Assembly (NCBI GenBank): GCA_032622095.1
Contig: CP136066.1
Location: forward strand, 7,155,784-7,219,783
Source of the DNA: Siphonodentalium dalli
Lineage: Eukaryota; Mollusca; Scaphopoda; Gadilida; Siphonodentaliidae
DNA length: 64,000 bases
Reading direction: 5' to 3'
Position numbers and translations under genes: made by a program
Shown here: positions 1 through 11,109 of the stretch, piece by piece
Position numbering within the stretch: the first letter of the stretch is position 1
Layout of the letters: each line of letters opens with the position of its first letter
The notes under the pieces: generated by a model
Database searches by the model: none
What the model was told of the DNA's origin: nothing
What the model saw: only the letters and a program-made list of their open reading frames with translations

Positions 1-672
1 AATTAGTATACACTATACTGTTACTGTATAATCCAATTCACTCCACATACGACAACCGTTGATATCGAAGAAACAATAATCGCAAGTAACTTTGAATATT
101 TAATAACACTATAATATATATGTACACAGTAAACTTCGTGTTGAAAATAATTATTCTAACTCTTATTATTTCTCGGTAATAACGAATTAGCTGAGTGGAT
201 AAAAATCATAGTCAAATTATTCCAATGAATACTCAGCATCAACTGATATTGTATATAGCAAGTGATCTCATATCAGGAGTTTGACCACCTTGGCATGAAA
301 TTGTATACCAGCCAAGCCACAGGTTTGCACTTTTATTGAAGACACTCAAATTTAAACCTTTGATTGGTATGATGAATGTGATTTTAATTAGACAAGTTGC
401 TGCCTCCAAGACATGGCTATGATGGTGCCCCAAGAAGACCTGAGCTCTACAAAGAACTCAAAGTATGTAGTTAAATTCCCAGAGGACATGTGCAATTACC
501 CAGACACTGTGTCAATACTGACCAAGGGATTAACTATCTATCTTGCTAGCCATAGCCATAGTGGCATGACTGCTAAGTTTAAACACATTTGTCTACTAAT
601 GGAATGTTTTCTTGGGATTAAAAAATTATGTTCTCCAATGTATTTAGTATTGGAAGATTATGTACCCATAAT

Positions 673-730
673 TGGGGGGAAAAGTGGGGGGGGGCACGTG
701 CCCCCTGTGTCCCCCGGCTCCGCCGCCCCA
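673..730. repeat. G-run/C-run inverted repeat
   Basis: Two G runs of about 6 and 9 bases are followed by CACGTG and then C runs, giving a fold-back centred on CACGTG. Run lengths differ in the A2 and A3 counterparts (near 24114-24165 and 41000-41055). It could fold as a hairpin or G-quadruplex, but function is not indicated. Confidence 0.5.
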
Positions 731-1103
731 TGTAATACGTGCCATTATATCCTCCCATCATATTTGTTCAATTATAGGTCCAATATAATTTAGCAATTAA
801 TATCAATTCTTAATTCAAGGCAGTGTTGCAATGAGAGTTATTCTTGATATATCTTGGTCAATATGACTTAGTCAAATTGACTCGCTGAAAGGTGTGGGTT
901 AGTCAAAGTGACCCCAAATGGTTGTGACTCACCCTATAAGTTATAGTCATATTGACCCGAATTTGTTCTTAGTGTATATATTAAGCGTTTATGTGACAGC
1001 TTTCGATAACAATGCATGTTGCAATCAACATATTTGGTTTGCTTCTCCGGGGAGGTAATAACAATACCCTATAGCTCAATGTAAATGTTTCTCTGCCCAT
1101 TAA

Positions 1104-1502
1104 CCCTTTACCCAACGAAACGCCCAGAAAAATAGCCCAAAATGAAGCTGCAACAGCCTAAATTATCTTGGGTCTGTCTCAATAGAACCATACAAATATG
1201 GATATCATTGGAACCGGCTCATTGACCACATTGTGATAGATACAGTTATGCCCTGTGCCAAGCCTAAACAAATTCATTTTTTAGCACTTTTTACCATTTT
1301 TACTTACATTCTTTAACAATTTTATAATTTGTTCTTACATTTTTTAACAATTTTTATAATATTTTTCTACATTCTTGGATAATTTTATCATTTTTAATAT
1401 GTGTTAATACAATGCATTCTCTTATATGTGCGAGGCGACCTATGGTCGACTCGCATATATAAGAGAATGCATTGGCACAAGGCCGTTTTGTTGGGTAAAG
1501 GG
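1104..1502. mobile_element. piggyBac-like MITE in A1
   Basis: A 399-bp element begins CCCTTTACCCAACGAAACG and ends with its near-complement CGTTTTGTTGGGTAAAGGG. It is flanked by TTAA at 1100-1103 and 1503-1506. TTAA duplication with CCC...GGG ends is the hallmark of the piggyBac superfamily. There is no transposase, so it would need help from elsewhere. It carries an inner hairpin at 1410-1474 whose arms start CAATGCATTCTCTTATAT. Identically placed copies in A2 and A3 show that it was inserted before the duplication. Confidence 0.82.
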
Positions 1503-1866
1503 TTAAGAGTGTCAGAATGACATCCCCAAGAAATGCCAAGTTTACCTCTGAAGTGATCGGTTGTCATCCCGGGGAGGCAATATCTTAGCGCTCAATGAAT
1601 GTTACTATGCCACTTTTGGGGGTAAATTTGCCATCCATAGTGGTCTTCCGAAAAGTGCAAGGTTGGCTCCCCAGGGAGATAAAATATTAACGGGCTTATT
1701 GTAAACTTAAATAACATATCTCAGATCCGTAATAATACGGCTATATCCGTACTCCTACAGACATTTAACATGGTCGCGATCTCGTAGATTTGTGTGAATG
1801 CATGGTTCCGTATATATATTATCAATTGTATAAGTGAAACCATGGGAATAACTAATATAAGACAAA

Positions 1867-2034
1867 GTTATTATACAATGTTGTGTACTGTGTGTTTTTT
1901 TCTTGTACGAGTCCAGGTTGTGGTGAAAAGTCATATTGGACGAGGCACGCAGTGTCGTCGAGTCCAATATGTCTTTTCACCACAACCTGGACGAGTACAA
2001 GAAAACACATACTGTACACAGCATTGTATAATGA
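1867..2034. mobile_element. Long palindromic MITE in A1
   Basis: Two arms of about 75 bases fold on each other around a short centre. The left arm includes CCAGGTTGTGGTGAAAAG and the right arm its complement CTTTTCACCACAACCTGG. The outer ends read TTATACAATG and CATTGTATAATG. It recurs at 25307-25477, 42194-42360 and, outside module A, at 9361-9523, so it is a dispersed family. It has no coding capacity, and its superfamily cannot be assigned because the target duplication is not clear. Confidence 0.75.
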
Positions 2035-3600
2035 CATTTTTATTATCCATCGTGTGTTTATCAAAATTTTGGGAATAAAACTGTGGGGTTTTTTTTGTGT
2101 GTGGTTATATTTGGTATTTGTCTGCACTGTATACCTCTGTTAAATCCACCACTGTATTGCACGCGAATCACAATGTCACCGATTCATTTGGCAGAATTAC
2201 TTCGCGACGTCACGGAGTTCCGAAAAAAAAGGCATATTGAACATTCGGGAGTCAATGCCCTTAAATACAGACTTGTGCCTGACACACTTTGGTGGGTTCT
2301 GATCAGATAATCCAAACTGGAGTTATCGGTCAGAAACCAAATGTTCACGAACAGACGGACACACAGACAGATAACATAATTATAACACGACCGTCTTTTC
2401 AAACGGGCGTATAACAAGTCATCACTCTGAATAATCATTGGACGAAACCATATTCAAACATGTCCTGACAGACTAGTGTATGTATACCAAAGTTGATTCC
2501 GACGAGATATAACTGAAATCAGCAGAACAACCAGGAACAACCCTATATATTAAATTCCAATTTGGCCGCGGGGGGAGGGGGGTGTCACGAACACATCAGT
2601 ACACAGGGCCGGTGGGTGGGCGGTCGGAGCTCCGGTGCTCGCTAATTTCTTCCTGCTGGGTTTTGTCCTAATTGTTTACCAAGTTAATACCAACACTGAG
2701 ACTGTTCTATTAATACAACCCTTTTGGTAGGAGGGTGAATATATATGTTGCAATGTCTGGGTGCTTTAATTTGCCTCAGATTAAATCGAGGTCTAAAGTT
2801 CATATATATAACATCATGGACAATAACTTTTGAGGGAATAATTTATTTAAAAAATGGAGAAATATTTAGCAAAAAAAAAAGAAGACGGATATTATCATAA
2901 TTTATATCAAACTTAAATTTTATAATATCCTGTTAATATCTATATTGAACAGGATATATATTAGCTGTTCTAGATGTGCTCCACTCATTAATGGAGATCG
3001 ATGAATATGATACGGGTTCAATTAACTGCGTATCACATTAGTGATCTGAAGCCATGTATATATTCATATATAGTCAAGAAGTTTTCTATAGCAGATTAGA
3101 ACATGGCAGAATACTCTCTAAATATGCACCCATTTTCCATAAAAACAAGGGCGGTCAAATGTATGTGCATATGTACAAAATATTTTCACATCCACAGGTC
3201 CTGATGAAGGATAATATCAATTAGAAACCAGTAGGAACTTTTTGCAAATGATTATCGGTTTCTGGAGTTTCTCCCTATAAAGCCTCGGTGCTTTTCTCTC
3301 TTTATTATAGAAAACCTGCATATTCGCGTCCACTTTAAATTGTATAAAAACACAAGATAAAACAATCACATTCGTGATTAATATTTTGCAGATCCCCCCT
3401 CATGATTTGACCAGTAGTTTTGTGCTACAGCACATAACAAATTTGATTCCAATTTAACACCCAAAACTAGAGTTTTCTTCTCGAATCCTCAAATCGATAA
3501 GTCGGAAAGTGACATGACTCAATAAAAATGCCGGGTATATATAGCGTCACTCGGTATATGATGTCAGGGATGGGACATGCACGTCATGAGGAAATTTCAT

Positions 3601-3880
3601 TTAAAAGGTACTCAATCCGATTTAACGCTCCTAAATTACTATTTCTTTGGCATTGGGGGTAACGAAATATTTGATTCGAGTCGATGAACACATCAACGTC
3701 AGAGTGATCACATATCGATTTTTGAAGTTTGTTATTTCAATTATTTGTGGCCCAGAAACACGCCGTCAAATGGATGGTATCGGTCAAAATTGCGGATGAA
3801 GATGGATAACTATAAAAACAAGTGGTATATAATACGGCCAAATTTCGTGAATACTCAAGTGATAATACGGCCGAGAAATT
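3601..3880 (+). mobile_element. TTAA/AGGTACTCAATCCGA element, 3'-truncated
   Basis: The left end reads TTAAA then AGGTACTCAATCCGA, followed by the family's inner block (TTTGATTCGAGTCGATGAAC, then ATCGATTTTTGAAG). The opposite end is missing. Its inner part from GATGGATAACT to GATAATACGGCC matches, in reverse, 57800-57890. A2 carries the same copy from 27057 with about 58 extra bases near 27336-27393 that A1 lacks. Confidence 0.6.
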
Positions 3881-4193
3881 CTAAACCAAATTGAGCGTTT
3901 GAATTGAATTATTTGTTATCGTATAGTCAACAAAACATACAGGTACATCAATAAATTCTCCCATCATATACTATGGTTTTAATAATAAAGACAAACAATA
4001 TCAATACAAATTCAGGAATATGTAATAAGATATACATCACTCGGTTTTCTTAAATGGTTTGAATCACATATATATAATATTAATATTTGCGTCATGGTAA
4101 CTTTATAAACGCTATAACTTTAAGAAAAATACTTTTTAACACATACTTATATTTAGCAGCGACAGCAATCTGTAGAATTGATTTCAGTTCGGA

Positions 4194-5548
4194 TTTTCCC
4201 AGTAATAGTGGGATAATAGTTCCCAGTAATAGTGGGATAATAGTGGGATAATAGTTCCCAGTAGTAGTGGGATAATAGTGGGATAATAGTGGGATAATAG
4301 TGGGATAATAGTTCCCAGTAATAGTGGGATAATAGTTGATTTTCCCAGTAATAGTGGGATAATAGTGGGATAATAGTGGGATAATAGTGGGATAATAGTG
4401 GGATAATAGTGGGATAATAGTTCCCAGTAATAGTGGGATAATAGTGGGATAATAGTGGGTAATAGTGGGATAATAGTGGGATAATAGTTCCCAGTAATAG
4501 TGGGATAATAGTGGGATAATAGTTGATTTTCCCAGTAATAGTGGGATAATAGTGGGATAATAGTGGGATAATAGTGGGATAATAGTGGGATAATAGTGGG
4601 ATAATAGTGGGATAATAGTGGGATAATAGTGGGATAATAGTGGGATAATAGTGGGATAATAGTGGGATAATAGTGGGATAATAGTGGGATAATAGTTCCC
4701 AGTAATAGTGGGATAATAGTGGGATAATAGTGGGATAATAGTGGGATAATAGTGGGATAATAGTTCCCAGTAATAGTGGGATAATAGTGGGATAATAGTT
4801 GATTTTCCCAGTAATAGTGTGATAATAGTTGATTTTCCCAGTAATAGTGGGATAATAGTTGATTTTCCCAGTAAGAGTGGGATAATAGTTGATTTTCCCA
4901 GTAATAGTGGGATAATAGTTGATTTTCCCAGTAATAGTGGGATAATAGTTGATTTCCCCAGTAATAGTGGGATAATAGTTGATTTTCCCAGTAATAGTGG
5001 GATAATAGTTGATTTTCCCAGTAATAGTGGGATAATAGTTGATTTTCCCAGTAATAGTGGGATAATAGTGGGATAATAGTGGGATAATAGTGGGATAATA
5101 GTGGGATAATAGTGGGATAATAGTGGGATAATAGTGGGATAATAGTGGGATAATAGTGGGATAATAGTGGGATAATAGTGGGATAATAGTGGGATAATAG
5201 TGGGATAATAGTGGGATAATAGTGGGATAATAGTGGGATAATAGTGGGATAATAGTGGGATAATAGTGGGATAATAGTGGGATAATAGTGGGATAATAGT
5301 GGGATAATAGTGGGATAATAGTGGGATAATAGTGGGATAATAGTGGGATAATAGTGGGATAATAGTGGGATAATAGTGGGATAATAGTGGGATAATAGTG
5401 GGATAATAGTTCCCAGTAATAGTGGGATAATAGTTGATTTTCCCAGTAATAGTGGGATAATAGTTGATTTTCCCAGTAATAGTGGATTAATAGTTCCCAG
5501 TAATAGTGGGATAATAGTTGATTTTCCCAGTAATAGTGGGATAATAGT
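4194..5548 (+). repeat. 11-bp/30-bp minisatellite (expanded allele in A1)
   Basis: The basic unit is GTGGGATAATA (11 bp). Two longer units are interspersed, one adding GTTCCCAGTAATA and one adding GTTGATTTTCCCAGTAATA (30 bp in all). A nearly pure run of about 30 elevenmers spans roughly 5055-5410. An open frame at 4819-5076 exists only because the 30-bp unit is a multiple of three and lacks stops; it encodes a 10-residue repeat. The A2 counterpart is only 120 bp (27701-27820), so the array differs more than tenfold between near-identical paralogues. Confidence 0.95.
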
Positions 5549-5690
5549 TTTCTCGCAGGTCGTTAAGTTCGGTACATATAAAATAACAAAATGATATTCA
5601 TCACAGACATTTTCGCCACATATATCATGCGGACATTTCGTGTTTTTACGTGTATTTTTATTCCTTGCACCTGCATTGCTCCACTGGTAG

Positions 5691-8184
5691 TCTGTAATTT
5701 GCTGTTCTAAATTTCAGTATAGGGGAAAATATAGAACCATAGAAGGTGCTATATTTGGTTCCCCGTGCATATTATTTGCTGTGTAACTCAGTAAAACTTC
5801 GTGGGCAGCCGCATTCGGTTTTTCCAAGTATGGCGGGGGGGGATTTTTTTTCCGGGCACGTATGCCGGGGGTCGATGGGACCAACAAATATTTTTTCCGC
5901 AACTCAAAACTTTTTTTCCTGCAAGTCTTTTGACTGTTTTTGCAATGAATTTGGCTTAAAACACCTTAGAATAAGAGAAATAATGTAATTCTAACTGCTA
6001 AACTGACTGCAGGCAGTTATCCTGTACATCTAACATTTTTATTGAAGTGTTTTGCCAGTTACAATTCATTCTGGCTTGATCTAGACCATTTTCAAATGAA
6101 TATGGACAGTTCAGTTTCTCAGAATAACGCAGAATGAATTGTAACCTACACAAATCTGAAATAAATAAATGCGACATTTCTTCACATTACGTGTAGGTGC
6201 GCGGGCAGCAGTAAGTCCTGCGTATGGGACTGAACTCTGCATGGAGCTTGATATATGATGCGGAAGACACATCACACATTTTATAAAAAAATGGCTAAAT
6301 TGTTGAGTTGTCACTTTGCATGGGTCTTACATAGGTTTTACGAAATACTTTGGGCGTGAGTGCAATTCGATTACGCAATTACTTTTAACACTAACCAAAC
6401 GCGCTTTTAAAAGTGTAATTCAATTAAATGCATGTTCTTCAAGGGAATATCTAGAAATTTATTTTATTCGCTAATTTAACATTTCCGTTTTCTCGCCTTG
6501 GCTCACTCAAGTTTTAAATATACCTAATAAATAACATCTTTTTGGCGTCTGTGTTCATATGAGATGGATTGGTATACCCATCTTAAAGACATATTATATA
6601 CTTGTTCGTTGCATGAAACTGATATGTTAGTATTCAGGCGCTATGGCAACTGGAGGAATGTAACATTCTACTAACATCGCCGAAAATATGAAGCAAATCG
6701 ACCGTACCACTCCATAGAAAACATCGTCAGAAATATGCTCAATTGTAAATATTTACTACTCGATTCGGAACGCATCTATCAGCGATAAACTAATGAAAAC
6801 GAGTTCGCAATCGAGAGTCACTGAATTTAATTCATATACAAGAATGACGGTGTATGTTGTCAATTTGGATATACTATTTGTAAAAATTACTACTTTGAAC
6901 ATGATTATTCTCCATTTCTATTTGATCACAATACCGGAGTGTTTCATATCACTTTAAATTGAGAAATTGAATTACGCTTTATGACAATAAATTGCGCTCT
7001 TTCTCTCGAAAACAAAACAAACAAACTAAAAAAGCAAACATGCAAGAAAACAAAAAGATCGAAAACAATACAAATATAAGACAAAGAAAAAAAACGAGCA
7101 AAAACAACACACAAATAAATAGAAGACAAATAACAAAACTAATCAAAAAACAGGGGGGGGGGGGAAATCACAAACACAAAAAAAGCAAACAAACAGAACA
7201 ATCAGTCGAGTATACGTATACATACCCCTTCCCAAACGAAACGAAACCTATAATATAAGTCTAATAATATTTAAATAAAATATGAAAATATTTTAATAAA
7301 GAAAAGAAATTTAAATGTTGAAGAATGTAAAAGTGTTTCTTACCAAAATCACCAAGAACACGTTAATAATATTTGGATCTATTGGCAATGTGCCATGATG
7401 ATGATGAGTCGCCGCGATTCTAGTTCTGAAGTCCCCGAACTGATTCCTCAGAATACCAAGAGGCCACTACGTCACATAATTCCAGCCAATCTAAAACGAC
7501 CTTCGGGCATACGACATCGGTTTCAGCAGACGACACTTGTTAAACAGGTATTGTAACAGCGGGATTTACTAGTTGTGAAATGGCTAAACAACAGCGATCT
7601 ATCCGCCTAACATAATACCAATCAATAAACATTGATCGACTTTATTTGTCACGGATCTGAATAAATCATGTTCTACCCAAACATAATTCCCCGTTCGTCT
7701 TAGTGATCTTTACTGTTCGATCACGAACACCGATTTGACGTTCGCTTGCCACACAAATTCCACGCAACATTTCAAAAGGATTTCATTAGTTGTCAGTAGA
7801 TAGGAAACGAATCACAATGTTTTCAATATTAATTAAATGTGACCGACACCCATGTACTGACATGCGAAACAGTTTACACCCGATCAAACGGAAAATAATT
7901 TAATCATCCGACATGAGATGCGTGCAGTACATTTCAGTACAAGGATGGGATTATGATGTTATGTCCCAAAGACTGGGGCATGTAAACATATATTTGGTCG
8001 AATTGCCTGATTTGGTCATATATACGGATAAAGAATTGAATCGAATTGGATAATTATATTTAAAATACACATGAACAATACCAAGACAGTATAACACATG
8101 ACAAGATAATGTATAGTAAATATTCCTGGGGTAACATAGCCTTCTCTGACTGTCTTCAGACTTGCTCTCTTGGTCACAGTCTTT
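5691..8184. other. No gene recognised; low-copy and low-complexity DNA
   Basis: I see no coding region here. There is an inverted repeat at about 6057-6146 (GTTACAATTCATTCTG and its complement), an A-rich purine tract at 6995-7200, and a poly-G run near 7151-7164. Short open frames lack recognisable domains and overlap the low-complexity tract. Confidence 0.6.
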
Positions 8185-8256
8185 AGACGCTTTGTCTAAT
8201 CACCGAAGTTAAGCGACGTTTATCCTTGGGTGGTTGACCGGCTTGGGATTCCGCTA
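8185..8256 (+). pseudogene. 5S rRNA-derived relic (pseudogene or 5S-type SINE head)
   Basis: The stretch TCACCGAAGTTAAGC (8199-8213) is a signature of animal 5S rRNA. It is followed by CCTTGGGTGGTTGACCGGC and TTGGGATTCCG, which correspond to the 5S segment around ACTTGGATGGGTGACCGCC and TGGGAATACC. About ten bases between the two blocks are missing, and the 5' and 3' ends do not resemble 5S. It is therefore not a functional gene. It could be a decayed dispersed 5S copy or the head of a 5S-derived SINE; no SINE tail is evident. Confidence 0.62.
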
Positions 8257-8474
8257 ACTTTCGGTGTGACTCCCCCACTTCTCTCGCGTTCAGTTACACT
8301 TGTGACATAGATAGTGGAACAGAATTGGAACCAAGAGTGAACAATGAATACATTTCCAGGGATGGTATTCCTATTTCCAGGCTAATAACAAATATGGTAA
8401 AAAGACACAAGTATCGGATAAGGGGGTGGGTCCCAAATAAACCAAAAACTTTGTGAGTTTTATAAACACTTTAA

Positions 8475-9554
8475 AGGTATTCAATCCGATCAGACGCTCC
8501 TAAAATACTATTTCATTGGCTTCGGGGGTAAACAATATTTGATTCGAGTCGCGGAACCCACCCATCAAAGCTCAGAGTGATTAGATATCGATGTTTGAAG
8601 TTTGTTAATTTTTGGAGCACTACATGGGCCAAAACTTCTTCAGATCCACGGGCTCAAACTGGCAAATTGCGGTTGTAAGATAGATAACTGCAAAATCTCT
8701 GTCAATAGCGAAGTAACAATTCCGTAGGAACATAAGCATAACTTTTGACCTAAAATTCGAGCAGGGGAGCACGAATTGCAACACAAGAATGTAATGCACT
8801 TAAGACAAACAAAAGTGGGGGTCGAATTTCAATCTGAATTTCGAACGAATCTCCACCGAATTTGAACGCTTAGATTGAAATTCAAACCTATAGATCGAGT
8901 AATTTCTCGAAGCTGAGCGTTAATTTCCTAGATTCTCTTATGGAAAGTATCAAAACTGCCAAGTTTCAGCCCGATCCAGCCATAAACAGTGCCACTTCCC
9001 TCCGGCACCTTAATATTGAATGCGGAATTTTTTAAGTCCAGCGCCGTGGCTAAATTTTCCAAGTCCAGCATTATGTCAGAAAAAGTTTTAAAAATCACTT
9101 TTGACCCAAAATTCGAGCGGGGGAGCACGAATTGGAACATAACAACGCACTTGAGGCAAAAAAAGTGGGGGTCAAATCTCCACCGAATTTCGAACTTCGA
9201 ACTTCAATCTAACTTCACGCGAATCTCCACCGAATTTCGAACTTCGAACTTCGATCCAACTTCACGGACCTGAATATAAATCTGATATATCAATATAATA
9301 ATCTGATATATCAGATTTGGTAATCTGATATATCATACTAAGTAATATGATATACAATATTATAAAGTTATTATACAATGTTGTGTACAGTATGTGTTTT
9401 TCCAGGTGAACAGTCATATTGGACGAGACACGTCAGTGTCGAGTCAAATATGACTTTTCACCACAACCTGGACTCGTACAAGAAAAACACATACTGTACA
9501 CAACATTGTATAATAACTTTATAATATAGGACCCTCTGCTCGGATTGAGTACCT
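8475..9554. mobile_element. TTAA/AGGTACTC element, about 1.08 kb
   Basis: The left end is TTAA (8471-8474) then AGGTATTCAATCCGATCAGA. The right end is TCGGATTGAGTACCT then TTAA (9555-9558). The left inner block (TTTGATTCGAGTCG...) is shared with copies at 34530, 57634 and 63099. It is longer than those copies because it contains a direct repeat (8735-8860 versus 9096-9210), short repeats of CGAACTTCGAACTTC, and the palindromic MITE at 9361-9523. There is no transposase. A reverse-strand open frame at 8928-9140 has no recognised domain. Confidence 0.72.
9361..9523. mobile_element. Long palindromic MITE nested in the TTAA element
   Basis: This is the same family as 1867-2034. Here the palindrome extends outward to TATAAAGTTATTATACAATG on the left and its complement on the right. 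The left arm has lost bases between GTTTTT and the AGTCATATTGGAC block, while the right arm is complete. Confidence 0.75.
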
Positions 9555-9705
9555 TTAACAAAGATTAAGGTGTGCACCTTGCAATTTTACTATTTGTTTT
9601 TACCCACAGCGTATCGCCGGGCAGCACTTATTGGAATACTTGTCTTAAGTGTCTCCAATCGGTCGAGTCAGTATTTAATCAGCATTTCACACTAACTAAC
9701 CTCTT

Positions 9706-10355
9706 AGTGCAGCGGCCAAATCGAAAAAGAGCTCTAGTTTTCGAGATACCCCTACCCACAGTAGAACAAGTTAAAACCAACTTTTTTTTAAGGAGAAATA
9801 TATACTGTTGAGTAAAATGATTGTGAAAAATAACGGAATTGGTGGTGGCTATTGTCAAATCGACGATGAGCGATACCCATCAGTGACTTTTTCCAGAAAT
9901 TTACGATTTTGGTAAGCGAGCCCTGTGGCTATGTCCTAACCTATTTGCCAATATTGTTTGGGTTAAAATTACTATATCATACAATACCTCTACCTGATAT
10001 GAAAAAAGTGTTGGTTAATTTAGATTTTCCTGCCATTTGGATCCGAAACATTTATTTTTTGCTGAAAAATCGCACTTTTTCACAAAAATATAATTTTTCA
10101 AACATTATCATTCAAATGGATATTGCTATAATGCCGAAATATTTAATACTTATGGTGAAGCAGATATCTGCCAAGCATATGCAGAAAGAAGTTAACATAA
10201 ATTTAGAACGATTTGCGAAATAATGAATTTTAGCTACCCCTCCCCCAAACACGTTTTTGGTCGAAAAATTACATATTTTTGTTCAGAACTTTACCAAATT
10301 TCCCAATTGATCATAATGGGACCCAACATCATTCGTTTGCTGAAAATTGAGCACG
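9706..10355 (+). repeat. Left long inverted repeat of the 5.25-kb composite
   Basis: It contains the landmarks CCCCTACCCAC, AGAACAAGTTAAAACCAAC, GGAATTGGTGGTGGCTATT and CCTCCCCCAAACACG in this order. The last is complementary to CGTGTTTGGGGGAGG in the right arm. The open frame at 9909-10223 lies wholly in this repeat and is not a recognised protein. Confidence 0.75.
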
Positions 10356-10392
10356 GGGACATTGCTTAAGTGATTAAATATGTGTTCGGGCT

Positions 10393-10780
10393 TCCAGACC
10401 CCAAATTACAACAACAACCCATTGTATTTACTATTTCCTACAGTAAGTATCGCATATCACAAGTACTCCATTCTCGCTTAAGATTGAAATGCAGTAGTTT
10501 GAACTATGACCTATTGAGTAATCACATTAAAACGTCCCCTCTCTGTCATTGTGGCAAGATAGAAACAGCATATCATTACTTATTGGAATGTCCTGAATAC
10601 AGTGGTCCTAGGACTGAACTTCTATGCGCCATACTGAATGTCATTTTATCAGAAATACTCTTTTGTGTGGAACACAGCAACTCAGTCATCGCGAAAATAT
10701 TAAAATAGTTGACGGGGTTAAAACATTTATCTCGAAAACAAAGCGATTTCTATACCGCTGTCATTTGTTAAAACTTCGTG
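10393..10780 (+). pseudogene. LINE ORF2 C-terminal fragment (decayed)
   Basis: The translation from 10393 carries a pattern typical of the end of non-LTR retrotransposon ORF2: HSRLRLKCSSLN, then CHCGKIETAYHYLLECPEY with the C-x-C...E-x3-H-x4-C arrangement, then a conserved Arg. Such ORF2 proteins nick DNA and reverse-transcribe the element RNA at the target. The frame stops at 10708. After a one-base shift the adjoining frame continues as VDGVKTFISKTKRF, matching the family's usual ending, so a frameshift lies near 10700. Endonuclease and reverse transcriptase domains are absent. It sits just inside the left long inverted repeat. Confidence 0.85.
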
Positions 10781-11109
10781 AAAAGCATTGTAACCCTGCT
10801 GAGCGCGAAATTTACCCCCACCAGATCGTCTGTAATCTCACGGCGACGGACGTATCAATGACGCAAACAACATTATCTGTGCATCGTTGTGTCCAATCAG
10901 CTCCAACGAAACTATGTGTATATCATTGTGTCCAATCAGCTCCAACTGGATTACATCCTAACTTTTCCCATACAGTCTCTCTCTCCCAGATAAATTGTTT
11001 ACCTCCTGATAGAACTACCCTATGTCCACAGACTCAGTTAAAATTGGGAGCATGTCCATCGAGTTTTCATGACTTAAAATAGCGTAATTGTCACATAAAC
11101 AGTTAAAAT
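10781..11109. other. LINE-adjacent sequence with a short direct repeat
   Basis: A 26-base segment around GTGTCCAATCAGCTCCAAC occurs twice (about 10889 and 10928). The open frame running through it is probably read-through from the LINE tail. I see no separate gene. Confidence 0.4.

Larger units (their letters stand above)
1..5690 (+). repeat. Segmental duplication module A, copy 1 (A1)
   Basis: This block recurs almost base for base at 23440-27960 (A2) and, truncated, at 40327-43842 (A3). Position 1 aligns with 23440 and 40327, where both other copies are preceded by module E, so A1 is probably the end of a larger unit cut by the window edge. It holds a piggyBac-like MITE, a long palindromic MITE, a TTAA-element fragment and an 11-bp minisatellite. 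Similarity to A2 ends near 5690. Short open frames inside it (for example 413-793) differ between copies mainly at amino-acid-changing sites, so I do not call them genes. Confidence 0.93.

Noticed and set aside
186-205. TAGCTGAGTGG resembling a tRNA A box
   Set aside because: No B box, cloverleaf or tRNA-like anticodon arm follows.
413-793. Open frame of 126 codons, also open in A2 and nearly so in A3
   Set aside because: Differences between A1 and A2 inside it are almost all amino-acid changing, A3 has a frame-shifting one-base loss, and its end is a G/C-run tract. No domain is recognised.
4819-5076. Protein made of repeated IIVDFPSNSG
   Set aside because: It is a by-product of a 30-bp minisatellite unit without stops.
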